A DNA stretch of 64,000 nt from Pithys albifrons albifrons (GCF_047495875.1 NC_092463.1:1807057-1871056); one strand, 5' to 3'. Positions 13,401-22,068 are shown, counted from the first letter of the stretch. A program made the numbers and translations. Notes: generated from the sequence alone by a model not told the origin.

Positions 13401-13569
13401 CCTGAGCAGCTTCATCCAGATCACAGTGACCATGAACCTGCACCACGTGGCCCACACGGTGGTCCTGGTGGACAACATGGGTGGCACTGAGGCTCCTGTG
13501 CTCTGTTACTTCTGTTCCCTGCACTGCTACTCCCAATTCCTGGACAGGCACCTCCAGAGTAACAGGTGA
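1294..13569 (+). CDS. LRR1: LRR1, leucine-rich repeat protein 1 (CUL2 ligase receptor), whole gene
   Basis: The coding sequence joins 1294-1488, 1594-1692, 8661-9388 and 13317-13569 (1275 nt, 424 aa; human is 414). Phases close exactly. The N-terminus [15 protein letters not shown] and the segment [13 protein letters not shown] match vertebrate LRR1. The leucine-rich repeats occupy about residues 180-312 ([39 protein letters not shown]). They are followed by a BC-box-like [11 protein letters not shown] and a Cys-rich C-terminal domain with LPSHLCEDL and [15 protein letters not shown]. Known role: LRR1 recruits CUL2-RBX1-elongin BC to chromatin-bound CMG helicase so that it is ubiquitylated and unloaded at replication termination. 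A Gly-rich insert (residues about 35-47) replaces a non-Gly stretch in mammals. The next gene, MGAT2, lies on the same strand. Confidence 0.95.
1510..1558 (+). pseudogene. Partial duplicate of LRR1 exon 1 3' end inside intron 1
   Basis: The 104-nt intron 1 repeats the end of exon 1: the GGGGTGT.CCTGA.GGTGTGC segment and then GGGGCCCGGTACAAGG, with about 20 nt of the middle missing. The base after the copied ACAAGG is A, so the splice donor GT has become GA. Confidence 0.75.
1594..1692 (+). CDS. LRR1: LRR1 exon 2 (residues 66-98)
   Basis: The acceptor is TTTGCCCGCAG and the donor GCAAG|GTGCGT. The exon encodes [20 protein letters not shown] and continues to VDLRLSK; phase 0 at both ends. Confidence 0.92.
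1725..2345 (-). mobile_element. Two CR1 LINE 3' tails in tandem
   Basis: Both copies run antisense to the window: CCTGCCATGGGCAGGGACAC, then AGCCACAGCTTCTCTG, then TGCCAGGGCCTGCCCACCCT. The boundary near 2105 is marked by a second head, TTGGGTTGGAGGGACATTAAAG. These are 5'-truncated LINE copies in LRR1 intron 2. Confidence 0.8.
2505..3262 (+). mobile_element. CR1-derived composite repeat with duplicated 3' module
   Basis: A CR1 tail (2505-2825) is followed by two copies of a module of about 230 bp. Each has an anonymous stretch of about 110 bp, containing GGTTGTGTCTCCCTTTTCC, joined to another CR1 3' end. The same composite occurs in the opposite orientation at 9480-10510, in the next intron. 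Confidence 0.75.
3263..3855. other. Non-repetitive part of LRR1 intron 2
   Basis: No conserved reading frame, RNA gene or clear repeat was seen. The start at about 3263 is where the CR1 similarity ends. Confidence 0.5.
3856..6050. repeat. AT-rich minisatellite, ATTATCTTGAAAT-type unit, 2.2 kb
   Basis: There are more than a hundred degenerate copies of a 13-14 bp unit built from TATCTTGAAATAT with TCTTGAAGTATT, TCTGAAATATT and TTGAATTATT variants. Higher-order blocks with AATAATATTATCTTGAA recur. The array is within LRR1 intron 2 and is nearly free of G and C runs. Confidence 0.97.
6815..6975 (-). mobile_element. CR1 LINE 3' tail fragment
   Basis: The piece reads GGGTTTGGGTTGGGAGGGAC, then CTGCCATGGACAGGGACAC, then GGGATGGGGCAGCCACAG, i.e. 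the complement of the CR1 3' end. Confidence 0.75.
7520..8122 (+). mobile_element. CR1 LINE 3' tails (two plus-strand pieces)
   Basis: A short piece at 7520-7640 ends at AGAGAAGCTG. A longer one at about 7690-8122 has GCCTGGGGGAGAGAAGCTCT, GGCACAGGTGCCCAGAGAAG and the terminal GGTCCCTCCAACCCAAACCA. They lie between the microsatellite and LRR1 exon 3. Confidence 0.75.
8661..9388 (+). CDS. LRR1: LRR1 exon 3 (residues 99-340, leucine-rich repeats)
   Basis: The acceptor is CTCCCTGCAG and the donor AATCACAG|GTAAGA. The exon encodes [17 protein letters not shown], then [15 protein letters not shown], the complete LRR block, and [14 protein letters not shown]. The last codon is split after two bases (AG|A = Arg). 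Confidence 0.95.
9480..10510 (-). mobile_element. CR1-derived composite repeat, inverse of the 2505-3262 unit
   Basis: Three CR1 3' ends in minus orientation alternate with the anonymous module (AACCTGTTTGAGGGCTCTG, GCAGGTTAGTCCTGGCTTAG). The middle copy extends inward to TTCTCCAGCCTCAACCC. The copy ending near 10510 stops abruptly at CCACCCCCTTCG. Confidence 0.75.
10511..12080. other. LRR1 intron 3, non-repetitive part
   Basis: No coding exon, structural RNA or obvious repeat was found. The open frames on both strands are short and without recognisable similarity. Confidence 0.5.
12081..13215 (+). mobile_element. CR1 LINE ORF2 end and 3' tail with palindrome
   Basis: A plus frame reads [18 protein letters not shown], then [20 protein letters not shown], the C-terminal end of CR1 ORF2. 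It is followed by the usual 3' region (TTGGAATGGGCTGCCCAGAG). The 3' part contains a near-perfect palindrome at 13076-13153. Confidence 0.85.
13076..13153. repeat. 79-bp palindrome, copy 1
   Basis: TGATCACCAGCCCAGGGCAC on the left arm is mirrored by GTGCCCTGGGCTGGTGATCA on the right, with only a few central bases between. The outer arms, CTTGATCCAACC and its complement, continue the match with few mismatches. Confidence 0.9.
13317..13569 (+). CDS. LRR1: LRR1 exon 4 (residues 341-424) with stop
   Basis: The acceptor is CTCATCCCACAG. The first base completes the split Arg. The exon encodes [16 protein letters not shown], then [13 protein letters not shown], then [15 protein letters not shown], and the stop TGA at 13567-13569. 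The C-terminal tail is about as long as in mammals. Confidence 0.94.
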
Positions 13570-14339
13570 CCTGGCTGGGTGCAGGAGCTCAGTGGCACTG
13601 AGGGGACACACCAGCCTGGGATGTCCTTGTGGTTGGAATGAAAAGCAATTTGTAGCTTGAACGAACCTTCCTTAGGACTTTTCCCCTTCCTTTCCCTGTT
13701 CCTGTGACTTTCCTCGGAGCATCGCGGCGGTTTTCCTGGGTTTGTGGAGCAAGTGGTTCTTTCCTAGGGATTTATCCCAAACTTCCTGACACATGTGGTG
13801 CCCTGAGCTCTGCCCATGGACAGTGACTGTGTTGGCTTCGTCGCTGGACTCTGCTCTTCCCAACCTCTTTACTGTGGAGGAGACAATGCCAGTCCAAACC
13901 AGTTACATAATTCCAGGTGCTTCTTTTTTTAAGGTTCTGTTACAACATTCCCACTTCAAGCAGGGACCAGCATTGCTCATTTTTTTACCAGAGCAAATGT
14001 GGGTTTGGGGGTTTTATCTCTCTGTGACACGAGACATGTCTTTTTTCTAAATATGTGCCAGAAACTTTGTTTCTTAACTCTCCTGTTCCAGTGATTCTTC
14101 AAGTTGTTTCACTGTGTTGACTTATTAAACTTTGAAACCCTTGTAAGGACGTCTGGACTGTGTTTTCTCTAAGGAGTTTTTCATCCAGGGCATTCCAGGG
14201 GTTTTTCCTGGTGGGAACACTGAAATATTGAGTGTATCCACAGGCCCCTCTTTCATGTCTTGTCAGCTGGTTCGTGGCTGGGATTGGAACAAAAGGCCCT
14301 TGAGAAGTTTCTGAGCATCCCATGCCCTGGGACATGTTT
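13570..14339 (+). other. LRR1 3' UTR and immediate downstream
   Basis: Unique sequence follows the stop codon, with an ATTAAA at 14124-14129 that is the best polyadenylation signal. The transcript probably ends shortly after it. No other gene is seen. Confidence 0.5.
14124..14129 (+). terminator. LRR1: Likely LRR1 polyadenylation signal (ATTAAA)
   Basis: This ATTAAA, the common variant hexamer, lies about 555 nt after the stop and is followed by a GT-rich stretch (GGACTGTGTTTTCTC) about 25 nt on. Confidence 0.5.
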
Positions 14340-14605
14340 GGAGGGAGCTCAGTTATTTCTGGAGGGGTATTGGAGGCCTCCCAGGGGAGGTTGAGGTTGG
14401 ATATTGGAGGAAATTCCTTCAGGGAGAGGGTGGTGTGGTCAGCACTGGCTCAGGCTGCCCAGGGAGGTGAGTAAGTCCCCATCCCTTCAGGGGTTTCAAA
14501 GCCATTGGGATGTGGCACTTGGGGACAGGTGTTGGTGGTGGCCTTGGCAGTGCTGGGGAATGGTTGGAGTCAACAATCTCAGTGGTTTTTTCCCAATTGT
14601 AATTA
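14340..14605 (+). mobile_element. Old CR1 LINE 3' tail
   Basis: The piece has GGTTGGATATTGGAGGAAAT, CTCAGGCTGCCCAGGGAGGT and TGGATGTGGCACTTGGGGAC-like segments, more diverged than the other copies. Confidence 0.65.
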
Positions 14606-14854
14606 TTCCATGAATTAATTACACACTGATGCCAAGCAGAGCTGCCCCCTGGCTGGTGCTGCTGTAAAGGGAGAGCTCTGACTGCAGCAGCCTTGGGATT
14701 ATCCATTGGAAAAACACCTGCTGGGTGGAGCACACGAGGAAGAGGAGGGAAGTGGAGGAGGCACAGGAATTCAGGCTCCTGTGGGACCCCTCAGGAATGT
14801 CAGATGGAGAGGGGGGAGTGTCTGTGTGGTGTCCAGAACTCCCCAGGGAGCCAG

Positions 14855-16648
14855 GTGTGCTGGGAGAGCAGGAACCCCCCTGTGGGACCCTCCAGGTGTG
14901 CTGGGACAGGAGAACCCCCCTGTGGGACCCTCCAGGTGTGCTGGGACAGGAGAAACCCCCTGTGGGACCCTCCAGGTGTGCTGGGAGAGCAGGAACCCCC
15001 CTGTGGGACCCTCCAGGTGTGCTGGGAGAGCAGGAACCCCCCTGTGGGACACTCCAGGTGTGCTGGGAGAGCAGAACCCCCCTGTGGGACACTCCAGGTG
15101 TGCTGGGACAGGGGGAGCCCCCCCTGTGGGACCCTCCAGGTGTGCTGGGACTGGAGAAGCCCCCTGTGGGACCCTCCAGGTGTGCTGGGACAGGAGGAAC
15201 CTCCCTGTGGGACCCTCCAGGTGTGCTGGGAGAGCAGGAACCCACCTGTGGGACCCTCCAGGTGTGCTGGGAGAGCAGAACTCACCTGTGGGACCCTCCA
15301 GGTGTGCTGGGAGAGCAGGAACCACCCTGTGGGACCCTCCAGGTGTGCTGGGAGAGCAGGAACCCCCCTGTGGGACCCTCCAGGTGTGCTGGGAGAGCAG
15401 GAACCCACCTGTGGGACCCTCCAGGTGTGCTGGGAGAGCAGGAACCCCCCTGTGGGACCCTCCAGGTGTGCTGGGAGAGCAGGAACCCCCCTGTGGGACC
15501 CTCCAGGTGTGCTGGGAGAGCAGGAACCCCCCTGTGGGACCCTCCAGGTGTGCTGGGAGAGCAGGAACCCACCTGTGGGACCCTCCAGGTGTGCTGGGAG
15601 AGCAGGAACCCACCTGTGGGACCCTCCAGGTGTGCTGGGAGAGCAGGAACCCCCCTGTGGGACCCTCCAGGTGTGCTGGGAGAGCAGGAACCCCTCTGTG
15701 GGACCCTCCAGGTGTGCTGGGACAGGATGAACCCCCCTGTGGGACCCTCCAGGTGTGCTGGGACAGGAGGAACCCCCCTGTGGGACCCTCCAGGTGTGCT
15801 GGGAGAGCAGGAACCCCCCTGTGGGACCCTCCAGGTGTGCTGGGAGAGCAGGAACTTACCTGTGGTACCCTCCAGGTGTGCTGGGAGAGCAGGAACTCAC
15901 CTGTGGGACCCTCCAAGTGTGCTGGGAGAGCAGGAACTCACCTGTGGTACCCTCCAGGTGTGCTGGGAGAGCAGGAACTCACCTGTGGGACCCTCCAGGT
16001 GTGCTGGGAGAGCAGGAACCCCCCTGTGGGACCCTCCAGGTGTGCTGGGACAGGAGGAACCCCCCTGTGGGACCCTCCAGGTGTGCTGGGAGAGCAGGAA
16101 CCCCCCTGTGGGACCCTCCAGGTGTGCTGGGAGAGCAGAACTCACCTGTGGGACCCTCCAGGTGTGCTGGGACAGGAGGAACCCCCCTGTGGGACCCTCC
16201 AGGTGTGCTGGGAGAGCAGAACTCACCTGTGGGACCCTCCAGGTGTGCTGGGAGAGCAGAACTCACCTGTGGGACCCTCCAAGTGTGCTGGGACAGGAGA
16301 AACCCCCTGTGGGACCCTCCAGGTGTGCTGGGACAGGAGGAACCTCCCTGTGGGACCCTCCAGGTGTGCTGGGAGAGCAGAACTCACCTGTGGTACCCTC
16401 CAGGTGTGCTGGGAGAGCAGGAACTCACCTGTGGGACCCTCCAGGTGTGCTGGGAGAGCAGAACTCACCTGTGGGACCCTCCAGGTGTGCTGGGACAGGA
16501 GGAACCCCCCTGTGGGACCCTCCAGGTGTGCTAGGACAGGAGAACCACCCTGTGGGACCCTCCAGGTGTGCTGGGAGAGCAGAACTCACCTGTGGGACCC
16601 TCCAGGTGTGCTGGGAGAGCAGGAACTCACCTGTGGGACCCTCCTGGG
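14855..16648. repeat. 41-bp minisatellite, about 44 copies
   Basis: The unit starts GTGTGCTGGGAGAGCAGGAA and ends CCTGTGGGACCCTCCAG; the period is 41 bp, with 38-40 bp variants where AGAGCAGGAA becomes ACAGGAGAA. Because 41 is not a multiple of three and the unit is stop-free, several frames stay open for up to about 700 codons on either strand. None looks like a protein. The array lies in the LRR1-MGAT2 spacer. Confidence 0.97.
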
Positions 16649-17455
16649 GAGGCAGCTCTGCTTCCCTGCAGGGAATGTCATCCCAAACTGCCCTGGCTTC
16701 CCATGGAATTGGTCCCAAATTCCAGAGCCCAAGGGGAGGGGCTGGGACAGGAAGCCCAGAGTGAGGAGGGGAATTCTGGCCATTCATTCCTTGTAATCAT
16801 CCAATTATTTTATTATAATCTTGCAATTCAGAACTCTTGTCTTATTACAGATTATCCTTATAATTCCAGAATTACTCCCTGCTTATATTCCTGAAATTCT
16901 GGAATTACAATCTATTATTCTTGTAGAATTATTTCATTTATTATTCTTGAAATTCCAGAACCATTTTCTCACCTTATTCTTGCAATTTTAGAGTTATTTT
17001 CTTACCTCATTCTCACAACTCCAGAATGATTTTCTCCTATTCTTCCAATTCCAATGACTTAAAATTCATTATTCCTGCAAGTCCAGATTCTTCTCTTGTA
17101 CTTTTGCCTTTCCAGAACTCTTCATATATTATTGCAAATCAAGAATAATTCAGTCCTGCAATCCTAGAACCATTTTTTTCCCCCCATTCTGGAATGAATT
17201 TCTTACTCTTACCATTCTAGAATTATTTTATCACCTCATTCTTTCCAACCCAGAATTATGTTCTATTTTATTTTATGTTCTGGTTTATTTTATGTATTTT
17301 TCTCACCAATCCAGGATGATTTTCTCACCTTGTTCCAGCAATTCTAGAATTATTCCACTCTTATAAATTAATCTTGGAAACTCCAGAATCATTTCATACT
17401 TGCTGTTCTAGAATTAATTAAACTTATTCTTGGCAGCCCCTGGAGTGAATTAATC
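16649..17455. repeat. AT-rich degenerate repeat (CCAGAATTATTT-like)
   Basis: Loose repeats of TTCTTGCAATTCCAGAATTATTTTCTCACC-type segments are recognisable but heavily diverged. They grade into the next, better preserved array. No gene is seen. Confidence 0.6.
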
Positions 17456-18350
17456 AATTCTTGCCATTCTGCAAAGTGTTTATTTTCTTAGTCCTTCAAA
17501 TTTGGGATGGTTTGATCTTGTTCTGTCAATCTGAGAAAGATTTTCTCTTGTTCTTTAATCAGAATTATCCCATCTCATTCCTTCCCTCCTGGAATGGTTT
17601 GATCTTATTCTTTAATCAGAATTATCCCATCCCATTCCCTGACTCCTGGAATGGTTTTCTCTTGTTCTGTCAGTCTGGGAATGACTTTATCTTATTCTTT
17701 CAATCTTAAAATGATTTTATTTTATTATTTCAATCAGAATTCTCATTTCTTGACTCCTGGAATGGTTTTCTCTTATTCTTTCAATCAGAATTATCCATCC
17801 CATTCCCTGACTCCTGGAATGGATTTATCTTGTTCTGTGAGCCTGGGAATGACTTTATCTTATTCTTTTAATCTTACAATGATTTTATTTTATTCTTTAA
17901 ATCAGAATTCTCATTTCTTGACTCCTGGAATGATTTTCTCTTATTCTTTAATCAGAATTATCCCATCCCATTATTTGACTCCTGGAATGGTTTTCTCTTG
18001 TTCTGTCAGTCTGGGAATGACTTTATCTTATTCTTTTAATCTTAAAATGGTTTTATTTTATTCTTTCAATCAGAATTCTCATTTCTTGACTCCTGGAATG
18101 GTTTTCTCTCATTCTTTAATCAGAATTATCCCATCCCATTCCTTCCCTCCTGGAATGGTTTGATCTTATTCTTTAATCAGAATTATCCATGCCATTATTT
18201 GACTCCTGGAATAGTTTTCTCTAATTCTTTAATCAGAATTATCCCATCCCATTCCTTCCCTCCTGGAATGGTTTTATCTCATTCTTTAATCAGAATTATC
18301 CCATCCCATTCCTTCCCTCCTGGAATGGTTTGATCTCGTTCCCGCCATCC
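17456..18350. repeat. T-rich minisatellite, unit of about 55-65 bp
   Basis: Units combine TTCTTTAATCAGAATTATCC, CATCCCATTCCTTCCCTCC and TGGAATGGTTTGATCTTATT. About 15 copies end where the MGAT2 CpG island begins. Confidence 0.9.
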
Positions 18351-18359
18351 CACAACGAT

Positions 18360-18840
18360 CTTCTCACCTTATTCTTGCCCCACTTTTACCGCGTCATTCC
18401 CGACGCGGAATCCCCGCGTCTCGCGCCGCTTTCCCCGCGCCGTCCGTGCATCCCGGGGTTAATTAATTCCCGGGTTAATTAATTCCCGGGTTAATGAATT
18501 CCCGCCATTCCTCCGCTCCCCCGGGAATTCCCGCCCTCTCCCCCCCCTCCCACCCCAGCCGAGGCCCCGCCCCCTTTCGGCGGCGCCGCCCAATCAGAGC
18601 GCGGCGCGGCGGAAGCTCGCGCTCGGCTGAGTGACGGGCGTGCTGGCCAATGGAACGGCGGCGGCGGGCGGGGCGGCGGCCAATGGGACGCGGGAACGTG
18701 TGTTGGCGGGGCGGGGCGGGGCGGGGCTGGCGCGCGCGCGCTGGGGCGGGAGCGGCGGCGGCGGCGGCGGCGGCGGGAGCGGCGGGAGCGGGGCCGCCGC
18801 CGCCGGGACCGGGAGCGGGACCGGGACCGGGAACAGGAAC
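18360..18840 (+). promoter_or_regulatory. MGAT2: MGAT2 CpG-island promoter with three CCAAT boxes
   Basis: CCAAT elements lie at 18590-18594 (CCAATCAG), 18647-18651 and 18680-18684 (both GCCAATGG), spaced 57 and 33 bp apart. GC boxes (GGGGCGGGGC) follow at 18708-18728. There is no TATA box. The order NF-Y sites then Sp1-type boxes suggests transcription starts around 18700-18800. The ATGs inside the two CCAATGG boxes are out of frame and probably upstream of the transcript. Confidence 0.65.
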
Positions 18841-20199
18841 ATGCGGCTGCGCGTCTACAAGCGCAAGGTGCTGCTGCTGGCCCTGGCGCTGGCGCTCTGC
18901 GCGCTGGCGCTCTGGGGCACCGGCGGCGGCGGCGGGGCGCGGCGGCGGCACCAGCAGCAGCAGCAGCAGCAGCGGGGAGGTCCCGGTAGCACCGGGGAGC
19001 CCCCGCGGGTCAGCGAGCCCCCCCCGGCGCCGGCGCGCCGCCCCGCCGCCAACGCCTCGGTCACCGCCGCCGCCGCCGCCGCCGCCGTGGTGGTGCCGGC
19101 GGTGCTGGGCGAGAACGCGACGCTGAGTTACCGCTCGCTCGTGTACCGGCTGAACTTCGACCAGCCGGTGCGCAACGCCGAGCGCTTCCCGGCGCCGCCG
19201 GACCTGGTGCTCGTGGTGCAGGTGCACGACCGCGCCGAGCACCTGCGGCTGCTGCTGGAGTCGCTGCGGCGGGCGCCGGGCGTGGAGAACGTGCTGCTGG
19301 TGCTGAGCCACGACCTGTGGGCCGAGGAGCTGAACCGGCTGGCGGCCCGCGTGGATTTCTGCGCCGTGCTGCAGGTGTTCTTCCCGTTCAGCATCCAGCT
19401 GTACCCGCGCGAGTTCCCGGGCCACGACCCCCGCGACTGCCCCCGCGACGTGGGCCGGGCGGCCGCGCAGCGCCTGGGCTGCATCAACGCCGATTTCCCC
19501 GACTCGTTCGGGCACTACCGCGAGGCGCGGTTCGCGCAGACCAAGCACCACTGGTGGTGGAAGCTGCACTTCGTGTGGGAGCGCGTGCGGGCGCTGCGGG
19601 AGCACGCGGGGCCCGTGCTGTTCCTGGAGGAGGATCATTACCTGGCCCCCGACTTCTACCACGTCCTCAAGCGGCTGTGGGCGCTGCGCCAGCGCGAGTG
19701 CCCCGAGTGCCAGCTGGTGTCCCTGGGCACCTACGGCCCCGTGCGCGGGGGGCTCGCCGGCCGCGCAGACAAGGTGGAGATGAAGACGTGGAAGTCCACG
19801 GAGCACAACATGGGCATGGCCTTCGGCAGAGACACCTACCAGAGGCTCATCGAGTGCACGGACGCCTTCTGCACCTACGATGACTACAACTGGGACTGGA
19901 CTCTGCAGCACCTGACGGTGTCCTGTCTTCCAAAGTTCTGGAAGGTGCTGGTCCCCGAGATCCCCAGGGTTTTTCACACGGGGGACTGTGGCATGCACCA
20001 CAAGAAATCCTGCAGACCCTCCACCCAGAGTGCCAAAATCGACTCTCTCTTGAACAGCAACCAACAGTACCTGTTTCCCAAAACGATGAGTGTCGGTAAA
20101 AGGTACTCCATGGCCCCCCTGTCCCCTCACGTGAAAAATGGAGGGTGGGGAGACATCAGGGACCACGAACTCTGCAAGAGTTACCGCAGACTCCAGTGA
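18841..20199 (+). CDS. MGAT2: MGAT2, alpha-1,6-mannosyl-glycoprotein 2-beta-N-acetylglucosaminyltransferase
   Basis: This single-exon gene encodes 452 aa (human 447). It adds the beta-1,2 GlcNAc to the alpha-1,6 mannose of the N-glycan core, the step that commits to complex biantennary glycans, in the medial Golgi. Family GT16. Visible parts: short cytosolic MRLRVYKRK; signal-anchor helix at about residues 10-25; variable lumenal stem with seven Gln (38-44) and an Ala run near residues 75-83, plus sequons NASV and NATL; catalytic domain from YRSLVYRLNFDQPV. The metal/nucleotide-binding EED is at residues 263-265 in LFLEEDHYLAPDFYHVLK. HYREARFAQTKHHWWWKLHF and the C-terminus GGWGDIRDHELCKSYRRLQ are almost invariant. 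The start is set by the conserved N-terminus; the same frame is open upstream but has no ATG. Confidence 0.97.
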   Translation: MRLRVYKRKVLLLALALALCALALWGTGGGGGARRRHQQQQQQQRGGPGSTGEPPRVSEPPPAPARRPAANASVTAAAAAAAVVVPAVLGENATLSYRSLVYRLNFDQPVRNAERFPAPPDLVLVVQVHDRAEHLRLLLESLRRAPGVENVLLVLSHDLWAEELNRLAARVDFCAVLQVFFPFSIQLYPREFPGHDPRDCPRDVGRAAAQRLGCINADFPDSFGHYREARFAQTKHHWWWKLHFVWERVRALREHAGPVLFLEEDHYLAPDFYHVLKRLWALRQRECPECQLVSLGTYGPVRGGLAGRADKVEMKTWKSTEHNMGMAFGRDTYQRLIECTDAFCTYDDYNWDWTLQHLTVSCLPKFWKVLVPEIPRVFHTGDCGMHHKKSCRPSTQSAKIDSLLNSNQQYLFPKTMSVGKRYSMAPLSPHVKNGGWGDIRDHELCKSYRRLQ

Positions 20200-20307
20200 G
20201 GAGCCTCCTCTCCAAGCCTTCTTTTCTTCTTGAGTTGTCCCATTGTGTCTTTTACAGGCACGCATGTGTATAAACAGCATTTATGAGTTGGTTTCTGCTT
20301 TAATATG

Positions 20308-20313
20308 AATAAA
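20308..20313 (+). terminator. MGAT2: MGAT2 proximal polyadenylation signal AATAAA
   Basis: This canonical hexamer is 109 nt after the stop. Further AATAAA copies at 20631-20636 and 20693-20698 allow longer 3' UTRs. Confidence 0.6.
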
Positions 20314-20427
20314 CCTTCTTGTTTAAAGGTGTCCCAAAATAGTAATCTCTCATGTTTGGCAACCACGTTTTGGAAATGGGTGACGTGCTGCAGCCCCTAC
20401 ACAAACAGTGACCTGCTGCTGTGTTTG

Positions 20428-20466
20428 CTGGGAGGAGGAGGAGGAGGAGGAGGAGGAGGAGGAGGA
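20428..20466. repeat. (GGA)n microsatellite in the MGAT2 3' UTR region
   Basis: Twelve or so GGA/GAG triplets lie between the first and second polyadenylation signals. Confidence 0.9.
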
Positions 20467-20630
20467 CAGTTTTAAGTGCATCTTTTTTGGTGCTGAAGCT
20501 CTGGTGGTGCCCGTGACACTGCACCGGGGGGGGGCCCTCACGTGCTGCCCCACCCGGGGTCACCTCATGCCCCGTCCCCGTGTCCCAGCTCGGTTGCAAA
20601 GTGTCCATGGATATATGAAGGATGGAAAAA

Positions 20631-20698
20631 AATAAAAGTCATTGTTTTTACTACGATGTAGATAAATATATGATTTTTTTAAGTTCTGCCGAAATAAA
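20631..20698 (+). terminator. MGAT2: MGAT2 distal polyadenylation signals
   Basis: AATAAA lies at 20631-20636 and again at 20693-20698. Use of these would place the GGA tract inside the 3' UTR. Confidence 0.45.
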
Positions 20699-21204
20699 AA
20701 CTCAGTTGTTTTGTAATCACAGAGAAGTCCTTGATTGTCACCAAACAGATGATGTCATCTCATGTTCCTAAAAAGTCAGGATGGGATGGGAGGGGAGTTT
20801 CTCTTCTTTAATCCCAGGGGCTGGACATGTCCATCACCCCTTCCAGCAGGGTGCATTTAACTTCATTAAATTTTTAATGCTACTCATTAATCGAGGCAGG
20901 AAAAAATAGCAAATTGGTGGCACAACACCTCTATTGTTTGGATTTTAAAAAAAATTGGTTTCAAACTAGCTGTGTAAAACCAGGAGTGAAAACGCTGCTG
21001 TGAAGTGGGAATGGGCTGATGATTCCACCACCCCTGGAGGTTTTTCAGCTGAGCTTGGCCGTGGCACTGAGTGCCATGATCTGGTAAAGGAACTGGAGTT
21101 GGCCCAAGGGTTGGACTTGATGATCTGGGAGGTCTTTTCCAACCCAATTCATTCTAGGATTCTGTGATTCTGTGGATGTGGCACTGAGTGAGAATCCATC
21201 ATGT

Positions 21205-21283
21205 CTTGATCCAACCCCACTGTGATCACCAGCCCAGGGCACTCTGTGCCCTGGGCTGGTGATCACAGTGGGGTTGGATCAAG
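21205..21283. repeat. 79-bp palindrome, copy 2
   Basis: By eye this is a perfect inverted repeat from CTTGATCCAACCCCACTGTG to its complement, with a three-base centre. Confidence 0.92.
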
Positions 21284-21409
21284 GGTTGGACTTGATGATC
21301 TGGGAGGTCTCTTCCAACCCAATCCATTCTATCATTCTGTGATTCTGTGGATGTGGCACTGAGTGAGAATCCACCCCATCTTGATCCAAGGCTATTGAAT
21401 CCACCATTT

Positions 21410-21488
21410 CTTGATCCAACCCTACTGTGATCACCAGCCCAGGGCACTCTGTGCCCTGGGCTGGTGATCACAGTGGGGTTGGATCAAG
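21410..21488. repeat. 79-bp palindrome, copy 3
   Basis: Same unit as the preceding copy, with one mismatch in the arms (CCCTACTG against CAGTGGGG). Confidence 0.92.
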
Positions 21489-22068
21489 GGTTGGACTTGA
21501 TGATCTCAGAGGGCTTTTCCAACCCAATCCATTCTGTGATCTGGACTTGGGACCCACAGAGCTGGTTGCTAACCCTGCAGCTGCTTTGAAGGCACAGCTG
21601 GTTCAGGAGCATCTCAGCAGCTTTTTGTAGAACACAGAAGTGTGTCAGAGAAAGGAAATGCTCTGGGGTTTCTCCCAGCTGCAGTTTCACAACATTCTTG
21701 CTCTGTGTTGTTTTACTGGGTCAGGGGTGGTGATGAAGCTGTGCTGGTGCCTCAGCCCTCCGAGACCTCCCCAAAAAGCTGCTGGGGGTTGAAGCAAAGC
21801 CAGCAAAGCCCTCACTCGCCCTCCTCCCATGGATGTGCTGCCCTGGAGGGCAGGGCAGGGGGTTTTGGCAGCTCCACTGGAGTCAGAAAGTAACACTCAC
21901 ACCACACACCCCACTGCACGCTGGAGTTTCACACAGAAATGTGACAGGAACTCCAGAGCTGTTCTGAAACAAGGCACATTGAACCTCCCTCTAAAGCATC
22001 TCCGTGTCTTGGAGAGCTCAAATGAAAAGAGAAGTTGGTGCAGCACCAGTGGGAAAGGGAACTGGAAG

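Larger units (their letters stand above)
21005..21535 (+). mobile_element. CR1-derived 3' ends with two palindromes
   Basis: The motif ending TTGATGATCTGGGAGGTCTT and TTCCAACCCAAT recurs three times, each copy following GTGGCACTGAGTG. Two of the copies are entered through palindromes at 21205-21283 and 21410-21488. Confidence 0.8.
20700..22060. other. Spacer between convergent MGAT2 and DNAAF2
   Basis: The spacer contains a CR1-derived block with two palindromes (about 21005-21535, listed separately). The rest is unique sequence with no recognisable gene. Confidence 0.55.

Noticed and set aside
14855..16648. Regular repeat array considered as a CRISPR
   Set aside because: Units are contiguous without unique spacers and the genome is vertebrate.
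14693..16796. Very long plus- and minus-strand open frames (up to about 700 codons) rich in WDPPGVLGEQ-type repeats
   Set aside because: They arise from the stop-free 41-bp minisatellite and exist in several frames at once; no start context, splice signal or known domain.
18631..18840. In-frame N-terminal extension of MGAT2
   Set aside because: The frame is open but has no ATG; the extension is promoter sequence with CCAAT and GC boxes, and the conserved N-terminus begins at 18841.
18475..20280. 601-codon frame antisense to MGAT2
   Set aside because: Mirror of a GC-rich coding sequence; no similarity, while the plus-strand MGAT2 frame is conserved to its last residue.
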